DNA of 64,000 nucleotides from Xiheicaenibacterium sp046351325. GTDB taxonomy: Bacteria; Myxococcota_A; Polyangia; Polyangiales; Polyangiaceae. The position numbers and the translations under genes were made by a program. Below are positions 16,746 to 24,510 of the stretch, piece after piece. The stretch covers positions 124,001-188,000 of the forward strand of contig JAXLYR010000008.1 in assembly GCA_046351325.1 (NCBI GenBank), written 5' to 3'. The stretch's first letter is position 1; each line of letters opens with the position of its first letter. A model generated the notes under the pieces. The model was given only the letters and a program-made list of their open reading frames with translations. It was not told the origin of the DNA and ran no database searches.

Positions 16746-18169
16746 CCCCCGAGCGCGCAGTCGCGATCGTCCGCGATTCTTCGGGGCCCGAGCTCGTGGA
16801 GCGCCTCGCGCATTTGGACAGGTTGCCCGCGCGGAGGGCAGACGTCGCCCTCTCGCCACCGCCGATCGGGACGCGACACGACTTCGACGTGGTCATCGCC
16901 GGCGGCGGACTGTCGTTGCTCTACGCGCCGCTCCTCGCAGCGCGTGGGATGCGTGTGCTGGTCGTCGAGCGCGCGCGCGCGGGCGTGGCGCATCGCGAGT
17001 GGAACGCGAGCCGCCCCGAGCTCGAGGTGTTGGTGCGAGTCGGCCTCGCGGCTCAGCGCGACCTCGACGAGGAGCTCATCGTCGCGCGCTACGATCACGG
17101 CATCTGCCGTTGGTTCGGCGGTGGAGAGCAGCGCGTGCGCGGCGTCCTCGACTGCGCGGTCGACGCGGGCGCGCTCCTCACTCGCGCCAGGGACCACGCC
17201 GAACGAGTGGGCGTCGAGCTGCTCGACGGCGCGAGCGTCACCGGTCTCGGCTGCGGTGACAGCGCGGTTCGCGTGCAGATCACGTCGGCCGCGGGCCCGC
17301 GCGAGGTGCTCGCGCGCGTGTTCGTCGACGCGCGCGGCGCTTCGAGCCCGTACGCGACAGCCGATCTCGTTTGCCCGACCGTGGGCGGCGTGATGACGGG
17401 CCTCGCGGAGGGCGACGGTCCGACCGAGCTCCGGCGCAACGTCGGAGAGATCCTCGTGACGACCGAGGACCTCGTGGAAGGTCGACAGCACCTCTGGGAG
17501 GCCTTCCCCGGCCGACCCGGCGAGACCGCGGTCTACCTCTTTCACTACACGAGAGCGCGCGATCGCGCGCCTGGTTCGCTTACAAATCGGTACGCACGAT
17601 TCTTCACCGAGCTGCCGCGGTACAAACGTGGCCGCGCTGACCTCGCGCGCGCGACGTTCGGGTTCATCCCGGGCTGGTCGCGGCTCTCGCCGGCGCCCTC
17701 ACCTCCGCACCCGCGCGTCGTGCTCGTGGGTGACGCGGCCGCTCGACACTCGCCGCTCACGTTCTGCGGCTTCGGCGCGACGCTGCGTTCGCTCGAGAGC
17801 GCCCCCGCCGCGATCGAGCGAGTCGCTGACGGCGCGGTCGTGGTGAGCGCGGTGCACGACACACCGATCCACGAGGGGACTGGCGCGCTCGCGCTGATGC
17901 TCACCTCACCTCCACGCGATCCGCACGCGCTCAACGAGCTGCTCGACGCAGCGTTCGGCTCCCTCTCGTCCTTGGGTGGCGACGCCTTGGGCAGGCTGCT
18001 CCGCGACGAGATGGATCTGCGCGAGCTCGTCGCGTTCCTTCAAGCGACGGCCCGCACGCGACCGCGCGTCTACTCCGATGTTCTGAAGCAGCTCGGCGTA
18101 GGCTCTACGCTGCGCTGGGGCGCGAGGCTCTCGCGGCGGTTGGTCAGCGGAACGACGTATTCGAGGTGA
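16742..18169 (+). CDS. cruA: CruA-type lycopene cyclase
   Basis: 475 aa from a GTG that overlaps the crtB stop. About 45 residues precede the FAD-binding motif VVIAGGGLSLLYAPLLAARG. The sequence AHREWNASRPELEVL shortly afterwards is the hallmark that separates CruA/CruP proteins from CrtY/CrtL cyclases. VVLVGDAAARHSPLTFCGFG forms the C-terminal FAD contact. CruA of green sulfur bacteria converts lycopene to gamma-carotene by cyclising one end, and this is the expected activity. CruP-like or other oxidoreductase roles are possible, but no other cyclase is present in the locus. It is convergent with the glycosyltransferase gene, whose stop is 3 bp away. Confidence 0.8.
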   Translation: MTPERAVAIVRDSSGPELVERLAHLDRLPARRADVALSPPPIGTRHDFDVVIAGGGLSLLYAPLLAARGMRVLVVERARAGVAHREWNASRPELEVLVRVGLAAQRDLDEELIVARYDHGICRWFGGGEQRVRGVLDCAVDAGALLTRARDHAERVGVELLDGASVTGLGCGDSAVRVQITSAAGPREVLARVFVDARGASSPYATADLVCPTVGGVMTGLAEGDGPTELRRNVGEILVTTEDLVEGRQHLWEAFPGRPGETAVYLFHYTRARDRAPGSLTNRYARFFTELPRYKRGRADLARATFGFIPGWSRLSPAPSPPHPRVVLVGDAAARHSPLTFCGFGATLRSLESAPAAIERVADGAVVVSAVHDTPIHEGTGALALMLTSPPRDPHALNELLDAAFGSLSSLGGDALGRLLRDEMDLRELVAFLQATARTRPRVYSDVLKQLGVGSTLRWGARLSRRLVSGTTYSR

Positions 18170-18172
18170 AGC

Positions 18173-19387
18173 TCAAGCGGCAGCGCGACGACCGGACACA
18201 TCGGAGCGCGCGCCGGAAGTGAGCTCGAGCAGCTCACCGCGCGGACCGAGGATGAGCTCTCGATCGCGCCACCGCACGCGCCGCGTCGATACCGCGCGCC
18301 CGAGCGCCCACAGCAGCACTGCATCGGCGAGGAGCACCAACGCGATCGACGGCGCGCGCACGCCCGCCACGTGAGCGGCCACGCGCGCGACCGCGAGCCT
18401 CGCACCGAGCACCACGGCCGCGAGCCCGAGGTGGACAGCCGACGTTCCGAGCACGAGCGCGAGCGCGATGAGCGGCCACGTCGCCGAGAAGAGCAGCGGG
18501 TAGCTCGCGAGCAGCGCCGGTCGCTGTCCGCGCACGACCGTGAGCCAGCGGCCGAACCGAGCCGCGACGGTCGCGACGGATCGCCCTGAGACGTGGGCGC
18601 GCGCGACGATCGGCGCGAGCTCGACGCGCTCACCGAGCTCGCGGATCCGCGATGCGAGCGCGACGTCCTCACCGAGGACGTTGATGAGTGCGCCGAAGCC
18701 ACCAGCGCGCTCCAGCGTCGCGCGGCGCACCGCGAAGAGCTTGCCGACCAGGCCCGTCTTGTCGAGCGCCGCGAGCACGGGGAAGGCGTGGAGAGAGCCA
18801 GCGAGCAGCGCACGCGAAACACGATCGCCGAGCGTTGCGTCGACGCCGGGCGCCTCGACGGGCGCGGCCCAAGCGGCACCCACTGCGCCGTCCGCTCGCA
18901 GCGGAGCGAGCAGCGCCGCGAGCCTGGCGCCCGCGAGGTTTACATCACTGTCAGCGACCACGACGAAGGAGCGCTCGGGAGAGGTTCGCGCGACGACCGT
19001 CGCGAGCTGCGCCGCCTTGTTGTTCGGGCCGGCCGTGGTGGTGATCTCGACGGCCGCGTCGACGCCGCGATCGGCGAGCTCGGCGGCGACCTCGCGGGCG
19101 ACCCCGCAGGCAGGGTCGCTCTCGGAAGGAACAGCGAACACCACGCGCAGTCCGAGCGCGTCCTCGAGCTCGGCTGTCGACTGGAGCATCGCTCGCAGGT
19201 TGCGATCGCGACCCGCGCACGGTCGCACGAGCAGCACGTCGCGCGCATCACACGAGGCGAGCGCCGCGCGACGCTTGCGAGCACGCCGCGCGTCGCGGAG
19301 CGCCGAAAACGAGGCCCAAGCCGTCGTTCCCACGACGGACGCGGCCCACGCGAGCGTGGCCGCCTCACCGAAGGCCGCGGCGCTCAC
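18173..19387 (-). CDS. GT2/GT21-like membrane glycosyltransferase (probable carotenoid glycosyltransferase)
   Basis: 404 aa. An N-terminal membrane helix (residues about 5-22) precedes a GT-A domain: VVVADSDVNL contains the D-x-D metal-binding site, INVLGEDVALASRIRELG the acidic catalytic region, and RFGRWLTVVRGQRP the (Q/R)xxRW acceptor motif of ceramide-glucosyltransferase-type enzymes. Two or three membrane helices follow (residues about 285-365). The GTG start at 19387 overlaps the crtC stop by 4 bp, so it is coupled to crtC, which makes the tertiary alcohol that a sugar could be attached to. By position it is the counterpart of CruC of green sulfur bacteria. The sugar donor cannot be predicted. 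Confidence 0.8.
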   Translation of the reverse strand: MSAAAFGEAATLAWAASVVGTTAWASFSALRDARRARKRRAALASCDARDVLLVRPCAGRDRNLRAMLQSTAELEDALGLRVVFAVPSESDPACGVAREVAAELADRGVDAAVEITTTAGPNNKAAQLATVVARTSPERSFVVVADSDVNLAGARLAALLAPLRADGAVGAAWAAPVEAPGVDATLGDRVSRALLAGSLHAFPVLAALDKTGLVGKLFAVRRATLERAGGFGALINVLGEDVALASRIRELGERVELAPIVARAHVSGRSVATVAARFGRWLTVVRGQRPALLASYPLLFSATWPLIALALVLGTSAVHLGLAAVVLGARLAVARVAAHVAGVRAPSIALVLLADAVLLWALGRAVSTRRVRWRDRELILGPRGELLELTSGARSDVSGRRAAA

Positions 19388-20295
19388 GCCGTCACCCGCC
19401 GGATGCGCATCGGGAGCAGCGTGCGCACCCACCTCGAGCCGAACCGCTCGAGCGAGAGGCTCTCGTGCACCGCGACGCCGCGCGTGCCGCGGAGGCTCAT
19501 TTCGACCGCGCTCCGCGAGTAGAACGGCGTGTCCTCGAGCGTGCGGACGAGCCGCGGAGCGCCGTCGCGCGGCGCGCGAACGCGTCGGTCGAGACGCCAC
19601 CATCGCGTCTGTCCGAGGTCGTGATCCGTGAGGTCCGAGAGAGGCTGCGCCCCACGTCGTGCGTCGAACGAGACGTCGAGTGTCTTGGTCGAGCCGTCTC
19701 GACGTCGAACGTCGTACGAGACGATCGCGCCCTGCGACGTCGGCAGGCGCGACCAGGACCACGACGAGAACGCGTCTTCGAGCGGCTCGTCACCAGCGTT
19801 CGCGTCGAAGTAGCCGTGACCGCTCCAGCGCACGCCCGGCTCGGGAAAATCCACGGTAACGCGCGCACGCGGTGAGATCGGCCACCAACGATGCGCCTTC
19901 TTCGCGTCGAGCTCGCGCGGCAGCCCGCAGACGACCTCGGGCTCGAGTCGAACGGTGCCCGCGATGCGCGAGGCGAGCGGCGCGGTCACCTCGTCGACCT
20001 CGACGAGGATGCCGTCCGAGGTGTGTCGAATCGAGCTCGGTCCGATCGCGAGGGCATCGCGATCGCGCACGGCGCCGCGCCGCTCCGTGAGGGCCCACGC
20101 CCGCGAAGACGGCCCGTAGAGCGCGACGTTCATCGTCACGAAGTCGAGCGGATCTGCGACGCCCCGACCGCGCGCGCGTGCTGCGGCGTAGTAGGGCGAG
20201 AACACGTTACCGAGCATCGCGATGATCACGACCGCGAAGCGGCCGTCATCACTCACGGCGTCGAGGTACCACCAAGCGTAGCCGCCCGGCGCCAT
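19384..20295 (-). CDS. crtC: carotenoid 1,2-hydratase CrtC
   Basis: 303 aa. Adds water across the terminal 1,2 double bond of acyclic psi ends to give a 1-hydroxy carotenoid. The N-terminal block (starting at APGGYAWWYLDAVSDDGRF, continuing NVFSPYYAAARARG) and the internal HRWWPISPRARV and SGHGYFDANAGDEPLEDAF are typical of CrtC. The ATG at 20295 overlaps the end of crtD by 43 bp. The open frame further upstream contains GIGGPAFDRP, which also looks conserved, but I see no start codon close to it; a non-standard start is possible. Transcribed as crtD-crtC-glycosyltransferase. Confidence 0.87.
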   Translation of the reverse strand: MAPGGYAWWYLDAVSDDGRFAVVIIAMLGNVFSPYYAAARARGRGVADPLDFVTMNVALYGPSSRAWALTERRGAVRDRDALAIGPSSIRHTSDGILVEVDEVTAPLASRIAGTVRLEPEVVCGLPRELDAKKAHRWWPISPRARVTVDFPEPGVRWSGHGYFDANAGDEPLEDAFSSWSWSRLPTSQGAIVSYDVRRRDGSTKTLDVSFDARRGAQPLSDLTDHDLGQTRWWRLDRRVRAPRDGAPRLVRTLEDTPFYSRSAVEMSLRGTRGVAVHESLSLERFGSRWVRTLLPMRIRRVTA

Positions 20296-21791
20296 CGGCC
20301 GGTCGAACGCAGGTCCGCCGATACCGCGTCGGCTGCGAGACGCCCGCTCGTCGCCGCCATGGGCACGCCCGCTCCAGGGTGCACCGAGCCACTCGCCAGG
20401 TAGAGACCCGTGATCGACGTCTTCGCCCCGGCCCTCGAGAAGCTCGACCACATCCCCGCCGTGGCCGGTCCGTAGATCGCTCCCTCGGTCCCCGGGAAGC
20501 GCGCCGCGAAGTCCGCCGGCGTCGTCACGACGGACCGCGACGTCGTCGAGATTTTCAGCCCGCGCTGGCTCAGATCGGAAAGAAGCTTGGTCTCGCATTC
20601 GAGTCGCTCCGTCGAAGAAGGCGCACGCCCGCTCTTCGCGGGGGCGTTGAGGATCATGAAGAAACGCTCGCCGTCGGCGCTCGGAGCCGTCGCGAGCGCG
20701 CGGTCCTGGGCGCACACGTACGCGGTCGCCTCCGAGGGCATCTCGCCGCGCTCGAGCGCCGCGAACTCGGCGCGCTCATCGCGCGCGAAGAACACGTTGT
20801 GGCGTGCGAGAGGCAACCCGCTCGCGTGCCCGACCGAGGCCAGCGTGACCGCCGACAGCGAAGGCTTGGTCGTCGCCGTCCCCGCAGCGCGCGCCCCGTC
20901 ACCGAGGAGCCCGCGCGCGAGCGCGTTGACGTCACCGTTGAAGACGACGCGATCCGCCGCGAGGACCTCGCCGCTTGCGAGTCTTACGGCGGCGACCGCA
21001 CCGCGTTTCACCACGATCTCCTCGACGTGCGCGCCGGTCCGGATGCGGGCGCCGGCGCGGGAAGCGACCGTCGCGAGCGCGAGCGCGAGCTCACGCATCC
21101 CACCCTCCACCGACCAAACGCCCTCGCGCTCGACGTGCGAAATGCAGTTCAGCGTCGCGGGCGCGGTGAGCGGTGACGAGCCGCAGTAGGTCGCGTATCG
21201 CCCGAAGAGCTGCACGAGCCGCTTGTCCGGGAAGAAGCTCTCGAGCGACTCGGTCATCGTGCGCGCGGAGTCGATCGAAGCCAGCGCGCTCGGGCCGATG
21301 CGCGCCGCGAGCGAGAGCATGCTCCCGAAGGTCGGGCGCTGCGACTCGATGAAGGGTCCGCGCACGAGCTCCCAAATCTTGGCGGCGTAGCGGCTGAACG
21401 CGACGTAGCCGTCCGCGTTGCGCCGACCTGCCATTTGCTCGACGGCCGCTGCGGTGCGCTCGACGTCCGAGAAGAGATCGAGCGACGACCCGTCGGGCCA
21501 GTAATGGCGAGCGATCACGTCGAGCGGCGTGAGCTGCACGAGGTCGGAGAAGCTCGCGCCTGCCTCTTCGAACACGCGCTCGAGCGCCCAGCGCATCGTG
21601 AGCACCGTGGGCCCAGCATCGATGTTTTTGCTCGAGCCACGCTCGTTCGCACCGACGCTCTCGACCCGGAGCTTGCCGCCCACGGTCTCAGCCCGCTCGA
21701 GCACCGTCACCTCGTGGCCGCGGCGCGCCAGGATAGCCGCAGCCGACAAGCCCCCGACCCCAGCCCCGACGACGACGACGCGCGATTGCAT
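20253..21791 (-). CDS. crtD: CrtD-type carotenoid 3,4-desaturase
   Basis: 512 aa FAD enzyme of the CrtI family. The N-terminal motif is VVVVGAGVGGLSAAAILARR, starting at residue 4. GRYATYCGSSPLTAPATL and VEREGVWSVEGGMRELALAL are characteristic of CrtD (hydroxy/methoxyneurosporene 3,4-desaturase) rather than CrtI. The C-terminus has LYLASGSVHPGAGVPMAATS. It is paired with crtC, as in many spheroidene and myxobacterial loci, so it probably acts on the 1-hydroxylated psi end. The ATG at 21791 is preferred over upstream in-frame starts, which would run through the operator region shared with crtE. Confidence 0.87.
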   Translation of the reverse strand: MQSRVVVVGAGVGGLSAAAILARRGHEVTVLERAETVGGKLRVESVGANERGSSKNIDAGPTVLTMRWALERVFEEAGASFSDLVQLTPLDVIARHYWPDGSSLDLFSDVERTAAAVEQMAGRRNADGYVAFSRYAAKIWELVRGPFIESQRPTFGSMLSLAARIGPSALASIDSARTMTESLESFFPDKRLVQLFGRYATYCGSSPLTAPATLNCISHVEREGVWSVEGGMRELALALATVASRAGARIRTGAHVEEIVVKRGAVAAVRLASGEVLAADRVVFNGDVNALARGLLGDGARAAGTATTKPSLSAVTLASVGHASGLPLARHNVFFARDERAEFAALERGEMPSEATAYVCAQDRALATAPSADGERFFMILNAPAKSGRAPSSTERLECETKLLSDLSQRGLKISTTSRSVVTTPADFAARFPGTEGAIYGPATAGMWSSFSRAGAKTSITGLYLASGSVHPGAGVPMAATSGRLAADAVSADLRSTGRWRRAATLGGTSTP

Positions 21792-21819
21792 AGCCTCACA
21801 ATGCGCCCGGGCCGTCTCG

Positions 21820-21850
21820 TTGTCAAATGTTTGAACAAACAATTTGACAA
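21820..21850. promoter_or_regulatory. nested palindrome between crtD and crtE, candidate operator
   Basis: ttgtcaaat (21820-21828) and atttgacaa (21842-21850) form a perfect 9-bp inverted repeat. Inside it, gtttgaacaaac (21829-21840) is a second palindrome. The 88-bp divergent region is the only AT-rich stretch nearby. A plus-strand promoter TTGAAC-N17-TTATAC overlaps the repeat, and a perfect TATAAT lies on the minus strand at 21854-21859. The gtttg/caaac half-sites resemble those in the carH/crtI region. Confidence 0.6.
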
Positions 21851-21879
21851 ACATTATACGTAGCCTCATCGTCTGGCGA

Positions 21880-22824
21880 ATGGACGACCTTGGAGACCGA
21901 ATCGAGCTCGCGCTCGGCAGCGCTTTCACCTCGCTCCGGGAGCGGAGCGGCCCGCCTCGCCTGGGCGCAGCGATGCGCTACTCGGTGTTCCCCGGCGGCG
22001 CGCGCCTACGGCCGAAGCTCACGATGCAGGTTGCGCGAGCGCTGGGTGACCCCGAGCCGCGCGTCACGGACGCGGCGGCCACCGCGGTGGAGCTCATTCA
22101 TTGTGCGTCGCTCGTCCACGACGACCTGCCGTGCTTCGACGACGCGGCAGCTCGGCGCGGTCAGCCGACGGTGCACGTAGCCTTCGACGAACCTACTGCA
22201 GTGCTGGTCGGCGACGCGCTGATCGTCATGGCTTTCCAGGTTCTGGCGAAGTCGAAGCCCAGCCGCCCCGAGCGGCTCGCGGATCTGACGCTGACCTTGT
22301 GCAAGGGCGTCGGTCACCCTGGCGGCATCATCGCCGGCCAAGCCTGGGAGTCGGAGCCCGGGGTCGCGCTGTTCTCGTATCACCGCGCCAAGACCGCGGC
22401 GCTCTTCGAGGCCGCGTGCGCGCTCGGTGCGATCGCCGCGGGCGGGGACCCGGCCGCTTGGGCAGTCGTGGGCGAGCTGCTCGGTCGCGCGTATCAGATC
22501 GCCGACGACATCGCGGACGCGACCCTGACCGCCGAGACGCTCGGCAAGAACGTCGGGGTGGACTCGGCCAAGCAGCGACCGAGCGCGTTCGATCGCCTCG
22601 GTGAACAAGGTTGTCGCGATCTGCTCGATCGACTGCTCCACGATGCGGCGGCCGCCGTCCCCGAGTGCCCGGGTCGCGAGCCGCTGCGGAGGTGGCTTCG
22701 AGACGTCAGCCTCGGAGTTCTACGCCTGCGCTACCCGCAGCTGGCCCGGGCTGCCGAGTCCTCTCGCCAAGCCGCGGCCCCACCGGAGGAAGCGGCCGCG
22801 CTCTGGGCTGCCGCCGCCGAGTAA
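21880..22824 (+). CDS. crtE: geranylgeranyl diphosphate synthase CrtE
   Basis: 314 aa trans-prenyltransferase that makes GGPP, the carotenoid precursor. The first Asp-rich motif is VHDDLPCFDDAAARRGQPTV, the second is YQIADDIADATLT, and GGARLRPKL and GVGHPGGIIAGQAWE also match the family. An in-frame ATG at 21844 lies inside the operator region, so the ATG at 21880 is chosen. It is divergent from crtD and 20 bp upstream of crtU in the same operon. FPP synthase activity is possible, but the location argues for GGPP. Confidence 0.9.
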   Translation: MDDLGDRIELALGSAFTSLRERSGPPRLGAAMRYSVFPGGARLRPKLTMQVARALGDPEPRVTDAAATAVELIHCASLVHDDLPCFDDAAARRGQPTVHVAFDEPTAVLVGDALIVMAFQVLAKSKPSRPERLADLTLTLCKGVGHPGGIIAGQAWESEPGVALFSYHRAKTAALFEAACALGAIAAGGDPAAWAVVGELLGRAYQIADDIADATLTAETLGKNVGVDSAKQRPSAFDRLGEQGCRDLLDRLLHDAAAAVPECPGREPLRRWLRDVSLGVLRLRYPQLARAAESSRQAAAPPEEAAALWAAAAE

Positions 22825-22844
22825 CTGAGAACGTGGAGGCTTCC

Positions 22845-24296
22845 GTGAGCAAACCGTCGAAGCGCGACGTCGTGGTGATTGGTGGCGGGCTCGCCGGCTG
22901 CGCGGCTGCGGTCGGCCTCGCCGAGCGCGGGGTGCGCGTGCGGCTCGTCGAGCGCGAGGCCTACCTCGGTGGGCGCGCAGGTGCGTGGACCGACCAGCTG
23001 GCGGACGGCACGCCGTTCGAGATGGAACGCGGGTTCCATGCGTTCTTCCGCAACTACGCGAACGTCCGCGCCCTCATACGCCGGGTCGATCCCGAGCTCG
23101 CGTGCCTGCGCCCGCTCGGCGACTACCCGCTGCTCGGCCCCGACGGCGCGTCCGAGTCGTTCGCGGGGCTGCCGAAGACAGCGCCGCTCAACGTGCTCGC
23201 GCTCATCCAGCGATCGCGCTCGATCCGCTTTCGCGATCTGCTGAAGGTCGATCACGACGCGGCCCGCAAGCTGCTCGCGTTCCACCCGACGCGCACGTAC
23301 GCCGAGCTCGACGACACCACCGCGAAGGCCTTCCTCGACAGCCTGCGCTTCCCGCAGCACGCGCGGCAGATGCTGTTCGATGTGTTCGCGCACTCCTTCT
23401 TCAACCCCGAGGAGAACTACTCGGCGGCCGAGCTCCTCGCGATGTTCCAGTTCTATTTCATCGGCAACCGCGAGGGCCTCGTCTTCGACGTGATGCGCGA
23501 GCCCTTCAGCGTGTCGCTGTTCGGGCCGCTCGAGCGGTATCTGCGTGGCCTCGGCGCCGAGCTCCACCTCGGGCGCAGCGTCGAGCGCGTCGTGTCTCGC
23601 GACGGCGGCGGCTACCGCGTCGAGCTCGCGAACGACGCGAGCGGCACGCGCTCGCTCGACGCGGATGCGATCGTCCTCGCCGTCGACGTTCGAGGTTTGA
23701 AGCGCCTCGTCGCGAGCTCACCTGCGCTCGCGATGCTCGGCCCCGGCGTCACCGAGCTCGACAACACGCTGCCCTTCGCGGTGTGGCGACTCTGGCTCGA
23801 CCGCGCGTGCGCAGCCTCACGCGCGCCGTTCGCCGGGACCACGGGCGCCGGCATCCTCGACAACATCTCGCTCTTCGAGCGCTTCGAGGGCGAGAGCGCG
23901 CGCTGGGCCGATCGCACGGGCGGCGGCGTCGTCGAGCTCCACGCGTACGCCCTCGAGCACACCGACGAGGATCGAATCCGCCGCGATTTGCTCGCGGGTC
24001 TCCACGCGCTCTACCCCGAGACGAAGCGCGCTCGCGTCCTCGAAGACCGCTTCATGATCCGCGACGACTGCCCTGCCTTCGCGCCCGGCTCGCACGCGCG
24101 CAGGCCGACCGTCGAGACCTCGCTCCCCGAGGTCACGCTAGCCGGTGACTTCGTCAAGCTCCCCTACCCGAGCGCGCTGATGGAGCGCGCGACGGCCTCG
24201 GGATTCACCGCAGCCAACGCGCTCTTGCGACGCTTCGGCCTGGTCGAGCAGCGCGTCCAACCCAGCGCCGCGCTCGGCGTGTTCGCGTCGGCGTAG
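22845..24296 (+). CDS. crtU: CrtU carotenoid desaturase/methyl-migrating aromatase
   Basis: 483 aa FAD enzyme. It aromatises a beta-ionone ring with methyl migration, giving chlorobactene from gamma-carotene or isorenieratene from beta-carotene. The FAD motif is VVVIGGGLAGCAAAVGLAER. The CrtU-specific blocks FEMERGFHAFFRNYANVRAL, MLFDVFAHSFFNPEENYSAA and ELLAMFQFYFIGNREGLVFD are all present and in order. TLAGDFVKLPYPSALMERAT forms the C-terminal FAD contact. The GTG at 22845 has a GGAGG 5 nt upstream; a GTG at 22833 is also in frame. It follows crtE by 20 bp. With a single-end cyclase upstream, chlorobactene-type chemistry is expected. Confidence 0.88.
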   Translation: MSKPSKRDVVVIGGGLAGCAAAVGLAERGVRVRLVEREAYLGGRAGAWTDQLADGTPFEMERGFHAFFRNYANVRALIRRVDPELACLRPLGDYPLLGPDGASESFAGLPKTAPLNVLALIQRSRSIRFRDLLKVDHDAARKLLAFHPTRTYAELDDTTAKAFLDSLRFPQHARQMLFDVFAHSFFNPEENYSAAELLAMFQFYFIGNREGLVFDVMREPFSVSLFGPLERYLRGLGAELHLGRSVERVVSRDGGGYRVELANDASGTRSLDADAIVLAVDVRGLKRLVASSPALAMLGPGVTELDNTLPFAVWRLWLDRACAASRAPFAGTTGAGILDNISLFERFEGESARWADRTGGGVVELHAYALEHTDEDRIRRDLLAGLHALYPETKRARVLEDRFMIRDDCPAFAPGSHARRPTVETSLPEVTLAGDFVKLPYPSALMERATASGFTAANALLRRFGLVEQRVQPSAALGVFASA

Positions 24297-24310
24297 CTCG
24301 GATTTTTTAT

Positions 24311-24335
24311 TTGGGGGAGAGCTGCACCCGTCGGC
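24311..24335. repeat. copy 1 of a short dispersed repeat
   Basis: The sequence tgggggagagctgcacccg continues to 24335 and recurs with two differences at 42362-42385, in both cases just after a plus-strand stop codon. Part of the pattern also appears at 3587-3610. It may be a dispersed 3'-end element. Confidence 0.45.
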
Positions 24336-24363
24336 GCGAAGCCGCACGGCCCCCGCCACTAGC

Positions 24364-24386
24364 CCTACGAACCGCAGGTTCGTAGG
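24364..24386. terminator. 10-bp perfect stem-loop downstream of crtU
   Basis: cctacgaacc (24364-24373) and ggttcgtagg (24377-24386) pair perfectly with a 3-nt loop, between the convergent crtU and kinase genes. Likely terminator. Confidence 0.6.
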
Positions 24387-24432
24387 CACCGAAATATGTC
24401 CGAACTGCGTGGTCAGACGCGGCCGATCGCAT

Positions 24433-24486
24433 GGGTTCGACCAGGCCCTTCACTCGCGCGCGCCAGCGCGGGGCCTGGGCGAACCC
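24433..24486. terminator. long hairpin (15 of 16 bp) between crtU and the kinase gene
   Basis: gggttcgaccaggccc (24433-24448) pairs with gggcctgggcgaaccc (24471-24486) with one mismatch, and the 22-nt interior can form further CG pairs. It lies 25 bp beyond the kinase stop codon on the minus strand, so it may terminate that transcript. Its size is unusual for the window. Confidence 0.5.
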
Positions 24487-24510
24487 CCAGCGAACTTAGG
24501 ACCGGCAGTG

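Noticed and set aside
18173..19762. Longer 529-aa form of the glycosyltransferase
   Set aside because: The extra 125 residues are out-of-frame crtC sequence; the GTG at 19387 overlapping the crtC stop gives a normal membrane GT2 protein.
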